Assembly (NCBI RefSeq): GCF_009746585.1
Contig: NZ_WRPO01000029.1
Coordinates: 1-41,111 of the forward strand
Direction of reading: 5' to 3'
DNA from: Novosphingobium aquimarinum
GTDB taxonomy: Bacteria > Pseudomonadota > Alphaproteobacteria > Sphingomonadales > Sphingomonadaceae
Length of the DNA stretch: 41,111 nucleotides
Shown: piece by piece, positions 31,698 to 39,113 of the stretch
How the letters are laid out: every line of letters starts with the position of its first letter
How positions within the stretch are numbered: position 1 is the first letter of the stretch
Notes under the pieces: model-generated
What the model saw: only the letters and a program-made list of their open reading frames with translations
Told to the model about the DNA's origin: nothing
Databases searched by the model: none
Made by a program: the position numbers and the translations under genes

Positions 31698-32612
31698 ATG
31701 AAAACCGAACTTGACCATCTGCCGGCGAACAAGCGACGCGAACTTGATCGGGTCATCCAAATCCTGTTTGAGGAATTCGAGGACGCGCATGGCCAGCCGA
31801 CCGGCCCCCGAAAGCTTGGCCGCATCCTGAAGATCATTCTCTATGGCTCATACGCGACCGGGCGTTGGGTCCATGAGCCGCACACCGAGCGCGGCTATCG
31901 ATCGGATTTCGACCTGCTCATCATCGTCAACCAGAAGGAATTGACCGACCGGCTCGAATATTGGGAAAAGGCGGCGGAGCGCCTCGACCGCGAGACCATG
32001 ATCCTGAACCGGTTGCGGACCCCGGTCAATTTCATCGTTCACACCCTTCAGGAAGTGAATGACGGGCTGGCGCATGGCCGTTACTTCTTCATGGACATCG
32101 CTCGCGAGGGCATCGCGCTGTATCAGGTCGACGATAGCGAGTTGCACAAGCCCAAGCCGAAGACCCCTCAGCAGGCGTATGACATGGCCAAAGGCTATTA
32201 TGACCAGTGGTTTGGGCTGGCCGTATCCTCACGGATGGGCTTTCAATTTTTCTACCAAGCCAAGCAGTATCCGGACGCTGCCTATAACCTGCAACAGGCG
32301 TGCGAGAGGCTTTATTATTGCATTCTGCTCGTCTTTACCTTCTACACGCCGTACAGCCACAACATCAAATTTCTGCGGCAGCTTGCGGAGAGGCTGTCGC
32401 CCAAACTCATAGATGTCTGGCCTCGCGACAAGCGAAAGCTCGAGGCACGCTTTTTGAAACTCAAGGACGCTTATGTGAAGGCGCGCCACTCCGACTGGTT
32501 CCAGATGACCGACGAAGAGTTCTCCTACCTCTCCGAGCGGATTGAATTGCTGGGCAACGTCGTCAACGCGCTATGCCAGGAAAAGCTGGCTGAACTGCAG
32601 GCAAAGATATAG
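31698..32612 (+). CDS. Nucleotidyltransferase-HEPN fusion protein
   Basis: One polypeptide of 304 residues joins two parts that are usually separate toxin and antitoxin genes. The N-terminal MNT nucleotidyltransferase has GSYATGR (50-56) and the metal-binding SDFDLL (69-74). The C-terminal HEPN domain (about 155-295) has AYNLQQACERLYYCILL and YSHNIKFLRQLAERL. In two-gene systems the MNT enzyme adds AMP to the HEPN RNase toxin and silences it. In the fused form this could be self-inactivating. The gene begins 19 nt after the PIN toxin and probably shares its transcript. Confidence 0.82.
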   Translation: MKTELDHLPANKRRELDRVIQILFEEFEDAHGQPTGPRKLGRILKIILYGSYATGRWVHEPHTERGYRSDFDLLIIVNQKELTDRLEYWEKAAERLDRETMILNRLRTPVNFIVHTLQEVNDGLAHGRYFFMDIAREGIALYQVDDSELHKPKPKTPQQAYDMAKGYYDQWFGLAVSSRMGFQFFYQAKQYPDAAYNLQQACERLYYCILLVFTFYTPYSHNIKFLRQLAERLSPKLIDVWPRDKRKLEARFLKLKDAYVKARHSDWFQMTDEEFSYLSERIELLGNVVNALCQEKLAELQAKI

Positions 32613-32658
32613 AGGGCCCGGCCCTCACCGAACCACTGCAACACAATGGAGTTTTTGC

Positions 32659-32934
32659 ATGAACAACAGTGATCTCGCCGACAAGCTGGCCGCTGAGTCC
32701 GGCCTGAGCAAGGCCGATGCGCGCAAGATGGTCGACGCCGTGTTCGCCTCGATTGCCCAAGCTGCGGCAGCGGGCCAGGAGATTTCCCTCAACGGCTTTG
32801 GGAAGTTCAAAGTCAAGGAAACCGCGGCTCGCGAAGGGCGTAATCCGGCGACTGGCGAAACCATTCAGATCGCTGCGTCAAAGAAGCTGACGTTCGCGCC
32901 TGCCAAGGCGGTGAAGGACAAGCTGAACGCGTGA
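32659..32934 (+). CDS. HU-family DNA-binding protein
   Basis: This is a nucleoid-associated protein that bends DNA as a dimer. The 91 residues have the HU fold from MNNSDLADKLAAESGLSKADARK through ISLNGFGKFKVKETAAREGRNPATGETIQIA. The DNA-intercalating Pro lies in RNPATG. Plasmids and ICEs often carry a private HU that helps replication or integration. GGAG precedes the ATG. It is a single-copy gene 46 nt downstream of the MNT-HEPN gene. Confidence 0.93.
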   Translation: MNNSDLADKLAAESGLSKADARKMVDAVFASIAQAAAAGQEISLNGFGKFKVKETAAREGRNPATGETIQIAASKKLTFAPAKAVKDKLNA

Positions 32935-33136
32935 ACAACTGAGCTGGCAGCGCGCGGAAGCCTGCTGCCGGTTCTGGACGCGAGATCGGGTCGCGTGCGA
33001 TGCCAAGAGTCGGCAAGTTCGGACGTCGAACCAGTCCTGCAACCATCTCTACCGTTTATCGAGACCCAAAGCGCAGCTTGGCTACATCGGATACTGGTGT
33101 GAATAGGCTGATCAACGTCCCTTCGGGATCGCGAAA

Positions 33137-33445
33137 TTGTGTGGCGCGATTGCCCCAAGGCATATCCTTGGGTTCCTGCACAACTTCCATCAGGCAACCA
33201 ATGAAGAGACGGTCGATCGTGCGTTACTGCGCTCAGCTATCCATGGCTGGCGCAAGCTTCGGCTGCCCTATCGAGCGGGCGACGGCGAGGAGACGCGGCG
33301 CATCGTCTGGTCAATCATTCTTGGCTATGCCGATACCTACCGCATGTTGATCGCTTGGTACGACTTGCGAGATGGCTTCCGTCACTTTCGCACTGGCCGG
33401 ATTATTGAGGTGGAAACTTTGAACGATCCGATCGGCGAAGCGTAG
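33137..33445 (+). pseudogene. WYL-domain protein, C-terminal remnant
   Basis: The recognisable part from about residue 25, VDRALLRSAIHGWRKLRLPYR then YRMLIAWYDLRDGFRHFRTGRI, is the WYL domain of YafY-like regulators. These have an N-terminal winged helix and are about 230 residues long. Here the N-terminal half is absent, and the 102-residue frame starts with unrelated sequence from a GTG. The remnant marks the start of a zone of gene decay (33137-34353). Confidence 0.6.
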
Positions 33446-33650
33446 GCGGCCTTGCCGTCGATGGGAGATCTTGCGGCTTTCCCAAATGGGCGGCATCGGT
33501 CTTGCCCATGGTCATAACCAGTACGGGAGTATCGTCGCCATGCAATCGGCCGGCGACCATGTCGAACCTTAAGATGACAATGGTTCGGAATGACGACATA
33601 TTGCCGCCGAGCCGGGGACCGGCCGATCTTTCGGAATCGAGGATAATCAC

Positions 33651-34033
33651 GTGGCTGAGGAGGCGATTTCCGACCGGGCGGCTCGCAGAATCGCACTTGC
33701 GCTTGTAGAGCAATGCGTTCGCAATAGCCGCCTTGAGGATCTACACGCCGGAACGACGCCGGATAGCCTTTCTGGAGACTTCAGCGACTCAAGGTGGTGT
33801 CCCCATTCGGCGAAATCCCCTGGACCCAAGTCTCGCGGATATCGGATGCAGAGATGAAGGCCCTCATGATCGAGATCGTCAACCGGGTGTATACCTTCCT
33901 GACCCATATTGAGGATCTCACCGCCCTCAATGGTTCAGCGCGTTGGAATCGCCCCGAGCACGATCCGAGGCTTTTAGAAACGGCACGTCGTCGCGCCACC
34001 GCCCACAGAGATTCGCCGATCGACGATAGCTGA
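33651..34033 (+). pseudogene. Frameshifted gene of unknown function
   Basis: The frame starting at the GTG 33651 (MAEEAISDRAARRIALALVE, with CGAGGA upstream) reads well to SLSGDFSD near 33788. It then degrades, while the frame one base back continues sensibly as KVVSPFGEIPWTQVSRISD then ALMIEIVNRVYTFLTHIEDL to 34033. A single base is missing around 33788-33790. Restored, the protein would be about 127 residues. I do not recognise the family. Confidence 0.55.
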
Positions 34034-34059
34034 TCAGCTCCCTCCCCCTCTCCACGCGG

Positions 34060-34353
34060 TTATCCTATCAGCGGCTGACGCCGCCATCGCGCCGGCGTTG
34101 TTCCATTTGCCTTGGCAAACGCCTTCGTGAAATGAGCTTGGTCCGTAAAGCCGCATTCGAGTGCGATCTGGACGATCGGGAGCTGTGTACCGGTCAGCAG
34201 GGCTTCAGCATGCTGCATGCGCTTCTGCACGAACCATGCGTAAGGTGCGATGCCCACCGTGTTGGAGAATGCTCTGACGAAGTGACTGAGCGACAACCGG
34301 CACTGACATGCAACATCGAGAATCGAAATACTCGTGCTGAAATCGCGTTGCAT
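34060..34353 (-). pseudogene. AraC-family regulator, C-terminal HTH fragment
   Basis: The 97 codons encode both AraC helix-turn-helix motifs: ILDVACQCRLSLSHFVRAF and PIVQIALECGFTDQAHFTKAF. The last is the canonical AraC signature. In-frame similarity (LAPWQVRLATQI) continues upstream to about 34395 before a stop at 34411-34413, without a start codon there. The effector domain expected in family members of about 280 residues is missing. This is therefore a truncated gene rather than a small MarA-type regulator. Confidence 0.65.
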
Positions 34354-34736
34354 GATCTGGGTTGCGAGCCTTACTTGCCAAGGCGCGAGTGTCGGTTTCG
34401 CGTCAGGTCTTCATGCTCGGTCTTCTGACGCTTCCGGCCCCGATCTGGTGGCGAGGAAGACGGCCGGGCCTCCGACTGTCGAGCGTATAACGCGACGTCT
34501 ACGATCATACGTTCAAAGCCGCCATGGCGACTCCTCGGGCGTATTGAAGCAGCCCTTTTCGCGCTGGGAACCTCAACGCACTGCTTCATCGATCACCACC
34601 CCAATCCGGCACGGGTACATCCGCGGCCGCTTGAGGAGGAAATCCGTCCATTCCCGTGTCTGGACACCTGAGGGAGCAGAAAGGCGCCCTCTTTTTTTCA
34701 TCGTGGGCTGCGCAGCCGGCTGCGGCAGGTCCCGAC
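34354..34736. other. Non-coding or decayed stretch between AraC fragment and sigma factor
   Basis: Apart from the short AraC-like extension (to about 34395), no frame with protein-family character is seen on either strand. The expected FecR anti-sigma gene downstream of the ECF sigma gene is not present here. The stretch probably holds remnants of deleted genes. Confidence 0.45.
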
Positions 34737-35309
34737 CTACAATTTCGGCCGCCGAAGAACCTTGCGGAGGAACGCTTCGGCTCGCGCGAGTTCCTTTTGC
34801 ACTGATCGCTTGTGCAACCCGAATTCCAGCGCGATCTCGGCCTGCGACGTGCCGTCCCGCCATCTTGCAAGGAACAATCGCCGCCGCCGCTCGGGCATGG
34901 CGTGCAGCGCGTCGAACGCGCGCTCCATCTCAAGGCGAGCAAATGCAACCTGCTCGGGATCCGGGGCGATGTCCGGGACCAGCGCAAGAATGAAGTCATC
35001 TACCGTCGTTGTCCGGCTGTGGGCCCGAATGTTATTTTTAGCGAGATTCAGGCTCATCCTGTAAAGGTAGGCCCTGTGGTTCCTGACCTCACTTATGTGG
35101 AGATCTGACCGGAGCTTCACATACACGTCGTGGAGAGCGTCTTCAGCCGCCTCCTGCGACCGGAGACGATGCGACAAGCGATGCAGCAGGATCAGATAGT
35201 CTGTTTCAAACACGGCCAGCAGGCCAGCGATCACGCTTCCATCGGTCGGAGCTTCCTCAGGCTTCCTCCGCAGGGAAGACGAGAACAGGTTTGGACCGAA
35301 GGCGATCAC
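34737..35309 (-). CDS. FecI-like ECF sigma factor
   Basis: This extracytoplasmic-function sigma factor directs RNA polymerase to a small regulon. In the FecI group it is controlled by a FecR anti-sigma and a TonB-dependent receptor. The 190 residues show region 2 (about 30-100: YLILLHRLSHRLRSQEAAEDALHDVYVKL, YLYRMSLNLAKNNIR) and region 4 (about 130-185: ALHAMPERRRRLFLARW, SQAEIALEFGLHKRSVQKEL). The GTG start overlaps the stop of a 55-codon ORF. No FecR follows, which is unusual. FecI/FecR/receptor sets often accompany proteobacterial lasso loci, so this may be a relic of such a set, but it is 33 kb away. Confidence 0.85.
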   Translation of the reverse strand: MIAFGPNLFSSSLRRKPEEAPTDGSVIAGLLAVFETDYLILLHRLSHRLRSQEAAEDALHDVYVKLRSDLHISEVRNHRAYLYRMSLNLAKNNIRAHSRTTTVDDFILALVPDIAPDPEQVAFARLEMERAFDALHAMPERRRRLFLARWRDGTSQAEIALEFGLHKRSVQKELARAEAFLRKVLRRPKL

Positions 35310-35473
35310 TCATCCACCTTGTCCGGTAGTAACCTGCGGCGGTGAACGCCATGGAGAACGTCCGTCCCCACTTCCTCGTGCATGGCTGGCACTGGACCGG
35401 ATTGCATCGGCAGATCAGCCATGAACTGCACGGAGCCGATGGCGATGAGACGCTCCAGGAGGCCAAGATCCAT
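35306..35473 (-). CDS. Tiny ORF coupled to the ECF sigma gene
   Basis: The 55 codons (start MDLGLLERLIAIGSVQFMADLP, end LLPDKVDE) have plausible amino-acid usage. The stop overlaps the GTG of the sigma gene (GTGA). It could be a real small protein, a leader that couples translation to the sigma factor, or the tail of a degraded gene. No family is recognised. Confidence 0.35.
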   Translation of the reverse strand: MDLGLLERLIAIGSVQFMADLPMQSGPVPAMHEEVGTDVLHGVHRRRLLPDKVDE

Positions 35474-35540
35474 GCCTGCGGGGTCTGAGCCAATGCGCCT
35501 GAGACGGCAGCATCAGTCGCCAGCGACATTCGTGGGAAGC

Positions 35541-35558
35541 ATATAGCATTGGCTATAT
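35541..35558. repeat. AT-rich perfect palindrome ATATAGC-ATTG-GCTATAT
   Basis: Seven-base perfect arms separated by 4 nt lie about 70 nt upstream of the tiny ORF that precedes the ECF sigma gene. An AT-rich dyad in GC-rich surroundings suggests an operator or promoter element. No clear -35/-10 pair accompanies it. Confidence 0.5.
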
Positions 35559-35962
35559 CAGTTGCACCGAGTTGATGCCGCCCCAAGCACCTGCCCCGCC
35601 CATTTAGGTAAGAAGCCGACCCTTTTCCAGAGCATTCGAATAGACCTTCGGCGCCTGCAACGACGCGAAGGCGAACACTACGTTGTGCAGCCCAAAGCGC
35701 GACGGTCTTCCGCCGTTTGACCGCCCCGGCGAATGTCACGACTTGCCCGGGCAAAGCCCGCATTGCCCTATTAACGCTAGCTCGTTCAATACCAATACCG
35801 ATCGTTATCTTGGCCAAAGCTCCGCCATGAACTGCGCCGGGTTTGCCCGGGATCTTGGGCTGCGAGTACGCTGCCATATCGAGGCAGTTTGCGGCAACTT
35901 AATACTGATCTTCGGCTTCAGCGGGTAGGATATGTGACACACCACATCAGGGTAGAGCTTGT
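35559..35962. other. Stretch without a recognisable gene downstream of the citE-like gene
   Basis: Long frames exist on the minus strand, but none has family character throughout. A short minus-strand piece near 35600-35700 (HNVVFAFASLQAPKVYSNAL) looks protein-like and may be a gene fragment. Near 35931-35948 there is a small dyad, ATGTG-N6-CACAT. Confidence 0.35.
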
Positions 35963-36805
35963 TTATAACGTTACACCTGCCCGTTCCAATATCTTACGCG
36001 CCTGCAATAGATGTGGCGCATCGATCATCTGGCCGTCGAGCATCAGCACACCGGCATCCGGCACCGCCGCGAAGGCGTCGACCACGGCGCGTGCATGGGC
36101 AACCGCCTCATCGCCGGGGGTGAAGGCCGCATTGATGATCGGCACCTGCGCAGGATGCAGCGCCAGCATGCCCGTGAAACCGTCATGAGCGCCGCGCGCA
36201 GCATAAACGGCAAGGCCGGCCTCATCCTTGATCGCGGGGTAGACGGTCTCGATCGCAGCGACATGCGCGGCGTGCGCGGCGAATAGCGTCAAGGCCCGCA
36301 CCATCTGGTAGGGCGCCGTGTAGCTTCCGTCGGCAGAGCGGCTGGTGAGGGCACCGATTGCGGCTGGCAGATCCTCTGCACCCCAGGTGACGCCCGCCAG
36401 ATGGCCAGCAACGGCGCGATAGCTGCCCATTTCGAAGATGGCGGCCGGCGTTTCGGTCGCGATCGGCAGGATCGGCACGGGTGAGTCGCCAAGCCTATCC
36501 AAGAGTGCCCGAACGCTTGCGTCTCCTTCCGCCTTGGGCAACATAATTCCGTCGGGCCGGGTGCCAGCAATGGCGGCGAGATCGGCATCGACATGTGCAC
36601 TGTCCAAAGGATTGAGACGCACAAATGTCGTCAGTGGACGCTCGCCGGTCAGCCAGTCAGCGGCGGCTGCGCGCGCGGTATCCTTTCGCCCGAGCGATAC
36701 GGAATCCTCCAGGTCCAGGATGATTGCATCCGCTCCGCTCTGCGCGGCCTTGACGAAGCGTTCGGGGCGATCGGCCGGCACGAACAGCAGCGATCGCAGC
36801 TTCAT
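35963..36805 (-). CDS. CitE-like CoA-ester lyase (HpcH/HpaI aldolase family)
   Basis: This is a lyase/thioesterase-type enzyme acting on malyl-, citramalyl- or methylmalyl-CoA-like esters. The 280 residues start MKLRSLLFVPADRPERFVKA, the CitE opening. The metal and substrate residues lie in ADAIILDLEDSV, LNPLDS, GIMLPKAEG and ATETPAAIFEM, followed by GVTWGAEDL. It is the last gene of the leucine-catabolism operon, and its ATG overlaps the MaoC stop. The exact substrate cannot be read from the sequence. Its pairing with MaoC suggests that the two act in sequence (hydration then cleavage). Confidence 0.85.
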   Translation of the reverse strand: MKLRSLLFVPADRPERFVKAAQSGADAIILDLEDSVSLGRKDTARAAAADWLTGERPLTTFVRLNPLDSAHVDADLAAIAGTRPDGIMLPKAEGDASVRALLDRLGDSPVPILPIATETPAAIFEMGSYRAVAGHLAGVTWGAEDLPAAIGALTSRSADGSYTAPYQMVRALTLFAAHAAHVAAIETVYPAIKDEAGLAVYAARGAHDGFTGMLALHPAQVPIINAAFTPGDEAVAHARAVVDAFAAVPDAGVLMLDGQMIDAPHLLQARKILERAGVTL

Positions 36806-37254
36806 GCGTCGCTGCCCTTGATCAGCGCCATGCGCAGGCACTGACAAACAATCTCGTCACGCTGGTTGAGCAAACGATGGGTAAAGGTGACGATTCCAGC
36901 GCCGGGGCGGGACTTGCTGGGCTTGAGATCGGTAATCTGGGATTCCGCCCGCAGCGTGTCGCCGATAAATACCGGCTTGGGCATGGTAAGCTTGTCATAA
37001 CCTAGGTTCGCGACCAGCGTACCCAGCGTCGTATCCGCCACCGAAAGCCCGATCATCAACGCGAAGGTGAAGGTGCCGTTGACGAGGATCTGGCCAAACT
37101 CGCTGGCCCTGGCTGCCTCCAGATCGATGTGCAGCGGCTGCGGGTTGTGGGTCATTGTCGAGAAGAGGAGATTGTCGGTCTCCGTCACGGTGCGGCGGAT
37201 TTCGTGTGTCAGCGTCTCGCCGACATACCACTGGTCGAAAAATTTACCCGCCAT
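36802..37254 (-). CDS. MaoC-family dehydratase/hydratase
   Basis: This is a hot-dog-fold enoyl-CoA hydratase. The 150 residues contain the R-hydratase motif NPQPLHIDLEAARASEFGQI (the Asp/His pair is seen as NPQPLHID), then NGTFTFALMIGLSVADTT. The size is typical of single-domain members. The ATG overlaps the stop of the carboxylase alpha subunit by 1 nt, and the stop overlaps the CitE-like ATG. It may hydrate an unsaturated acyl-CoA in the leucine pathway. Confidence 0.87.
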   Translation of the reverse strand: MAGKFFDQWYVGETLTHEIRRTVTETDNLLFSTMTHNPQPLHIDLEAARASEFGQILVNGTFTFALMIGLSVADTTLGTLVANLGYDKLTMPKPVFIGDTLRAESQITDLKPSKSRPGAGIVTFTHRLLNQRDEIVCQCLRMALIKGSDA

Positions 37255-39113
37255 CAGGCCGCCTCCACCTTGTCGATTTTCACCAACAGCGCGCCTTCGC
37301 TGACCTGCCCGCCCACACTGGCATTCAATTGCGCGATCGCGCCGTCGAATGGCGCGACCAGGCTGTGTTCCATCTTCATAGCTTCGAGCGTCAGCAGCTT
37401 CTGCCCCTTCGCCACGACCTCGCCTGCCGAGACAGCGACGGCGATGACGCGGCCGGGCATGGGCGAGAGGATCGCGCCGTCGGATGCCTCCGCGCCTGCT
37501 GCGCCGCCGGCGCGGAAGGGCATCAAACGCCAGACCTGTCCGCTCTCGGCGACGAGTATATCCTCTTGCCGGACCGCCGCACCTTCCCTTGGATCATAAG
37601 CAATTGTGACTGCCTCGCCATCGAGGAGGAAGACGCCTTCCTCTCTGACCGGCGCATTGAGGCGGAAGCCGGCAAGGCCACCGCCCTTACCCAGCGCAGC
37701 AGCAGCGTCCGCCAGCGCTTCGTCGCTGGGACGGGTAGACGGCATCAGTGCATCGCCTTCCCGCGCGATAAGGCCGGTGTCCAGCCGCGCCGCCGCAAAG
37801 TCGGGGTTGGTGAGCGCTTTCACCAGGAAGCCGGCATTCGTCTTGAGCGGCCAGACGGTACTGTCGTCCAGCGCTTCGGCAAGGCGTTTGCGAGCCTCGT
37901 CACGGGTGGCGCCATGGGCGATGACCTTGGCGATCATCGGGTCGTAAAAGGGGGATATCTCCGCACCCTGCTCTACCCCCGTCTCGATGCGCAGCCCTGG
38001 CATCTCGCCGCCCAGTTCGAACGTATCCAACCTGCCGATCGACGGCAGAAATCCCTTTGCCGGATCTTCGGCATATAGGCGCGTTTCCATCGCCCAACCG
38101 TTGATCGACAGATCGTCCTGTTTCACCGGAATCGGCTCGCCCGACGCGACGCGCAACTGCCATTCGACCAGATCCTGACCGGTGATCTCTTCCGTCACTG
38201 GATGCTCTACCTGGAGCCGCGTGTTCATCTCCATGAACCAGATGCGGTCGGCGCGCAGGCCCTCCGATCCGTCGGCGATGAATTCGATCGTGCCGGCGCC
38301 GACATAGTCGACCGCCTTGGCGGCATTGACCGCCGCCCGGCAGACGGCGGCGCGGGTCGCTTCGTCCATGCCCGGCGCAGGCGCTTCCTCAATCACCTTC
38401 TGGTGCCGGCGCTGAAGCGAGCAGTCACGTTCGAACAGGTGGACGACATTGCCGTGGCTATCGCCGAAAATCTGCACTTCGATATGGCGCGGGTTGGTCA
38501 CCCATTTTTCCAGCAGCACGACATCATTGCCGAAACTGGAGATCGCCTCTCGCTGGCAGGAAAGCAGCGCGTCGGCGAACTCGGCAGCCGCATCGACCTT
38601 GCGCATGCCCTTGCCGCCGCCGCCGCCGACCGCCTTGATCAGGACGGGATAGCCGATCCGGTCCGCCTCTGCCTTGAGGCGCTCGGGGCTCTGATCGGCA
38701 CCCAGATAGCCCGGCGTCGTAGGAACCCCGGCGTCCTGCATCAGCGTCTTGGCGGCGTCCTTGAGGCCCATGGCGGTGATGCTGGCGGGATTAGGACCGA
38801 CCCAGATCAGACCGGCGGCCTGCACGGCGGCGGCAAACTCGGAATTTTCCGACAGGAAGCCGTAGCCCGGATGGATCGCTTCGGCGCCGGTGGCCTTGGC
38901 CGCGGCAATGATCTTTCCACCCACCAGATAGGATTCGCGGACCGGGGACGGGCCGATATGCACCGCCTCGTCAGCGGACCGGACGTGAAGGGCCTGCGCA
39001 TCGGCGTCCGAATAGACAGCGACGGTGCGAATGCCGAGCCGGCGCGCGGTGCGGATGATCCGGCAGGCGATTTCGCCGCGATTGGCAATGAGGAGAGACT
39101 GGATCATAGACAT
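37254..39113 (-). CDS. liuD: Methylcrotonyl-CoA carboxylase, biotin-carrying alpha subunit
   Basis: This subunit carboxylates biotin with ATP and bicarbonate for 3-methylcrotonyl-CoA carboxylation in leucine degradation. The 619 residues show the biotin carboxylase N-domain (SLLIANRGEIACRIIRTARR), the ATP-grasp loop VGGGGGKGMRKV and the catalytic EMNTRLQVEHPVTE. The BCCP-type lipoyl domain ends the protein with biotinylated Lys near residue 580 in LEAMKMEHS. The start at 39113 overlaps the beta-subunit stop (TAATG). Confidence 0.93.
   Translation of the reverse strand: MSMIQSLLIANRGEIACRIIRTARRLGIRTVAVYSDADAQALHVRSADEAVHIGPSPVRESYLVGGKIIAAAKATGAEAIHPGYGFLSENSEFAAAVQAAGLIWVGPNPASITAMGLKDAAKTLMQDAGVPTTPGYLGADQSPERLKAEADRIGYPVLIKAVGGGGGKGMRKVDAAAEFADALLSCQREAISSFGNDVVLLEKWVTNPRHIEVQIFGDSHGNVVHLFERDCSLQRRHQKVIEEAPAPGMDEATRAAVCRAAVNAAKAVDYVGAGTIEFIADGSEGLRADRIWFMEMNTRLQVEHPVTEEITGQDLVEWQLRVASGEPIPVKQDDLSINGWAMETRLYAEDPAKGFLPSIGRLDTFELGGEMPGLRIETGVEQGAEISPFYDPMIAKVIAHGATRDEARKRLAEALDDSTVWPLKTNAGFLVKALTNPDFAAARLDTGLIAREGDALMPSTRPSDEALADAAAALGKGGGLAGFRLNAPVREEGVFLLDGEAVTIAYDPREGAAVRQEDILVAESGQVWRLMPFRAGGAAGAEASDGAILSPMPGRVIAVAVSAGEVVAKGQKLLTLEAMKMEHSLVAPFDGAIAQLNASVGGQVSEGALLVKIDKVEAA

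Noticed and set aside
35257..35877. 206-codon minus-strand frame upstream of the sigma factor
   Set aside because: No family character, overlaps the better-supported sigma gene start and tiny ORF in another frame.
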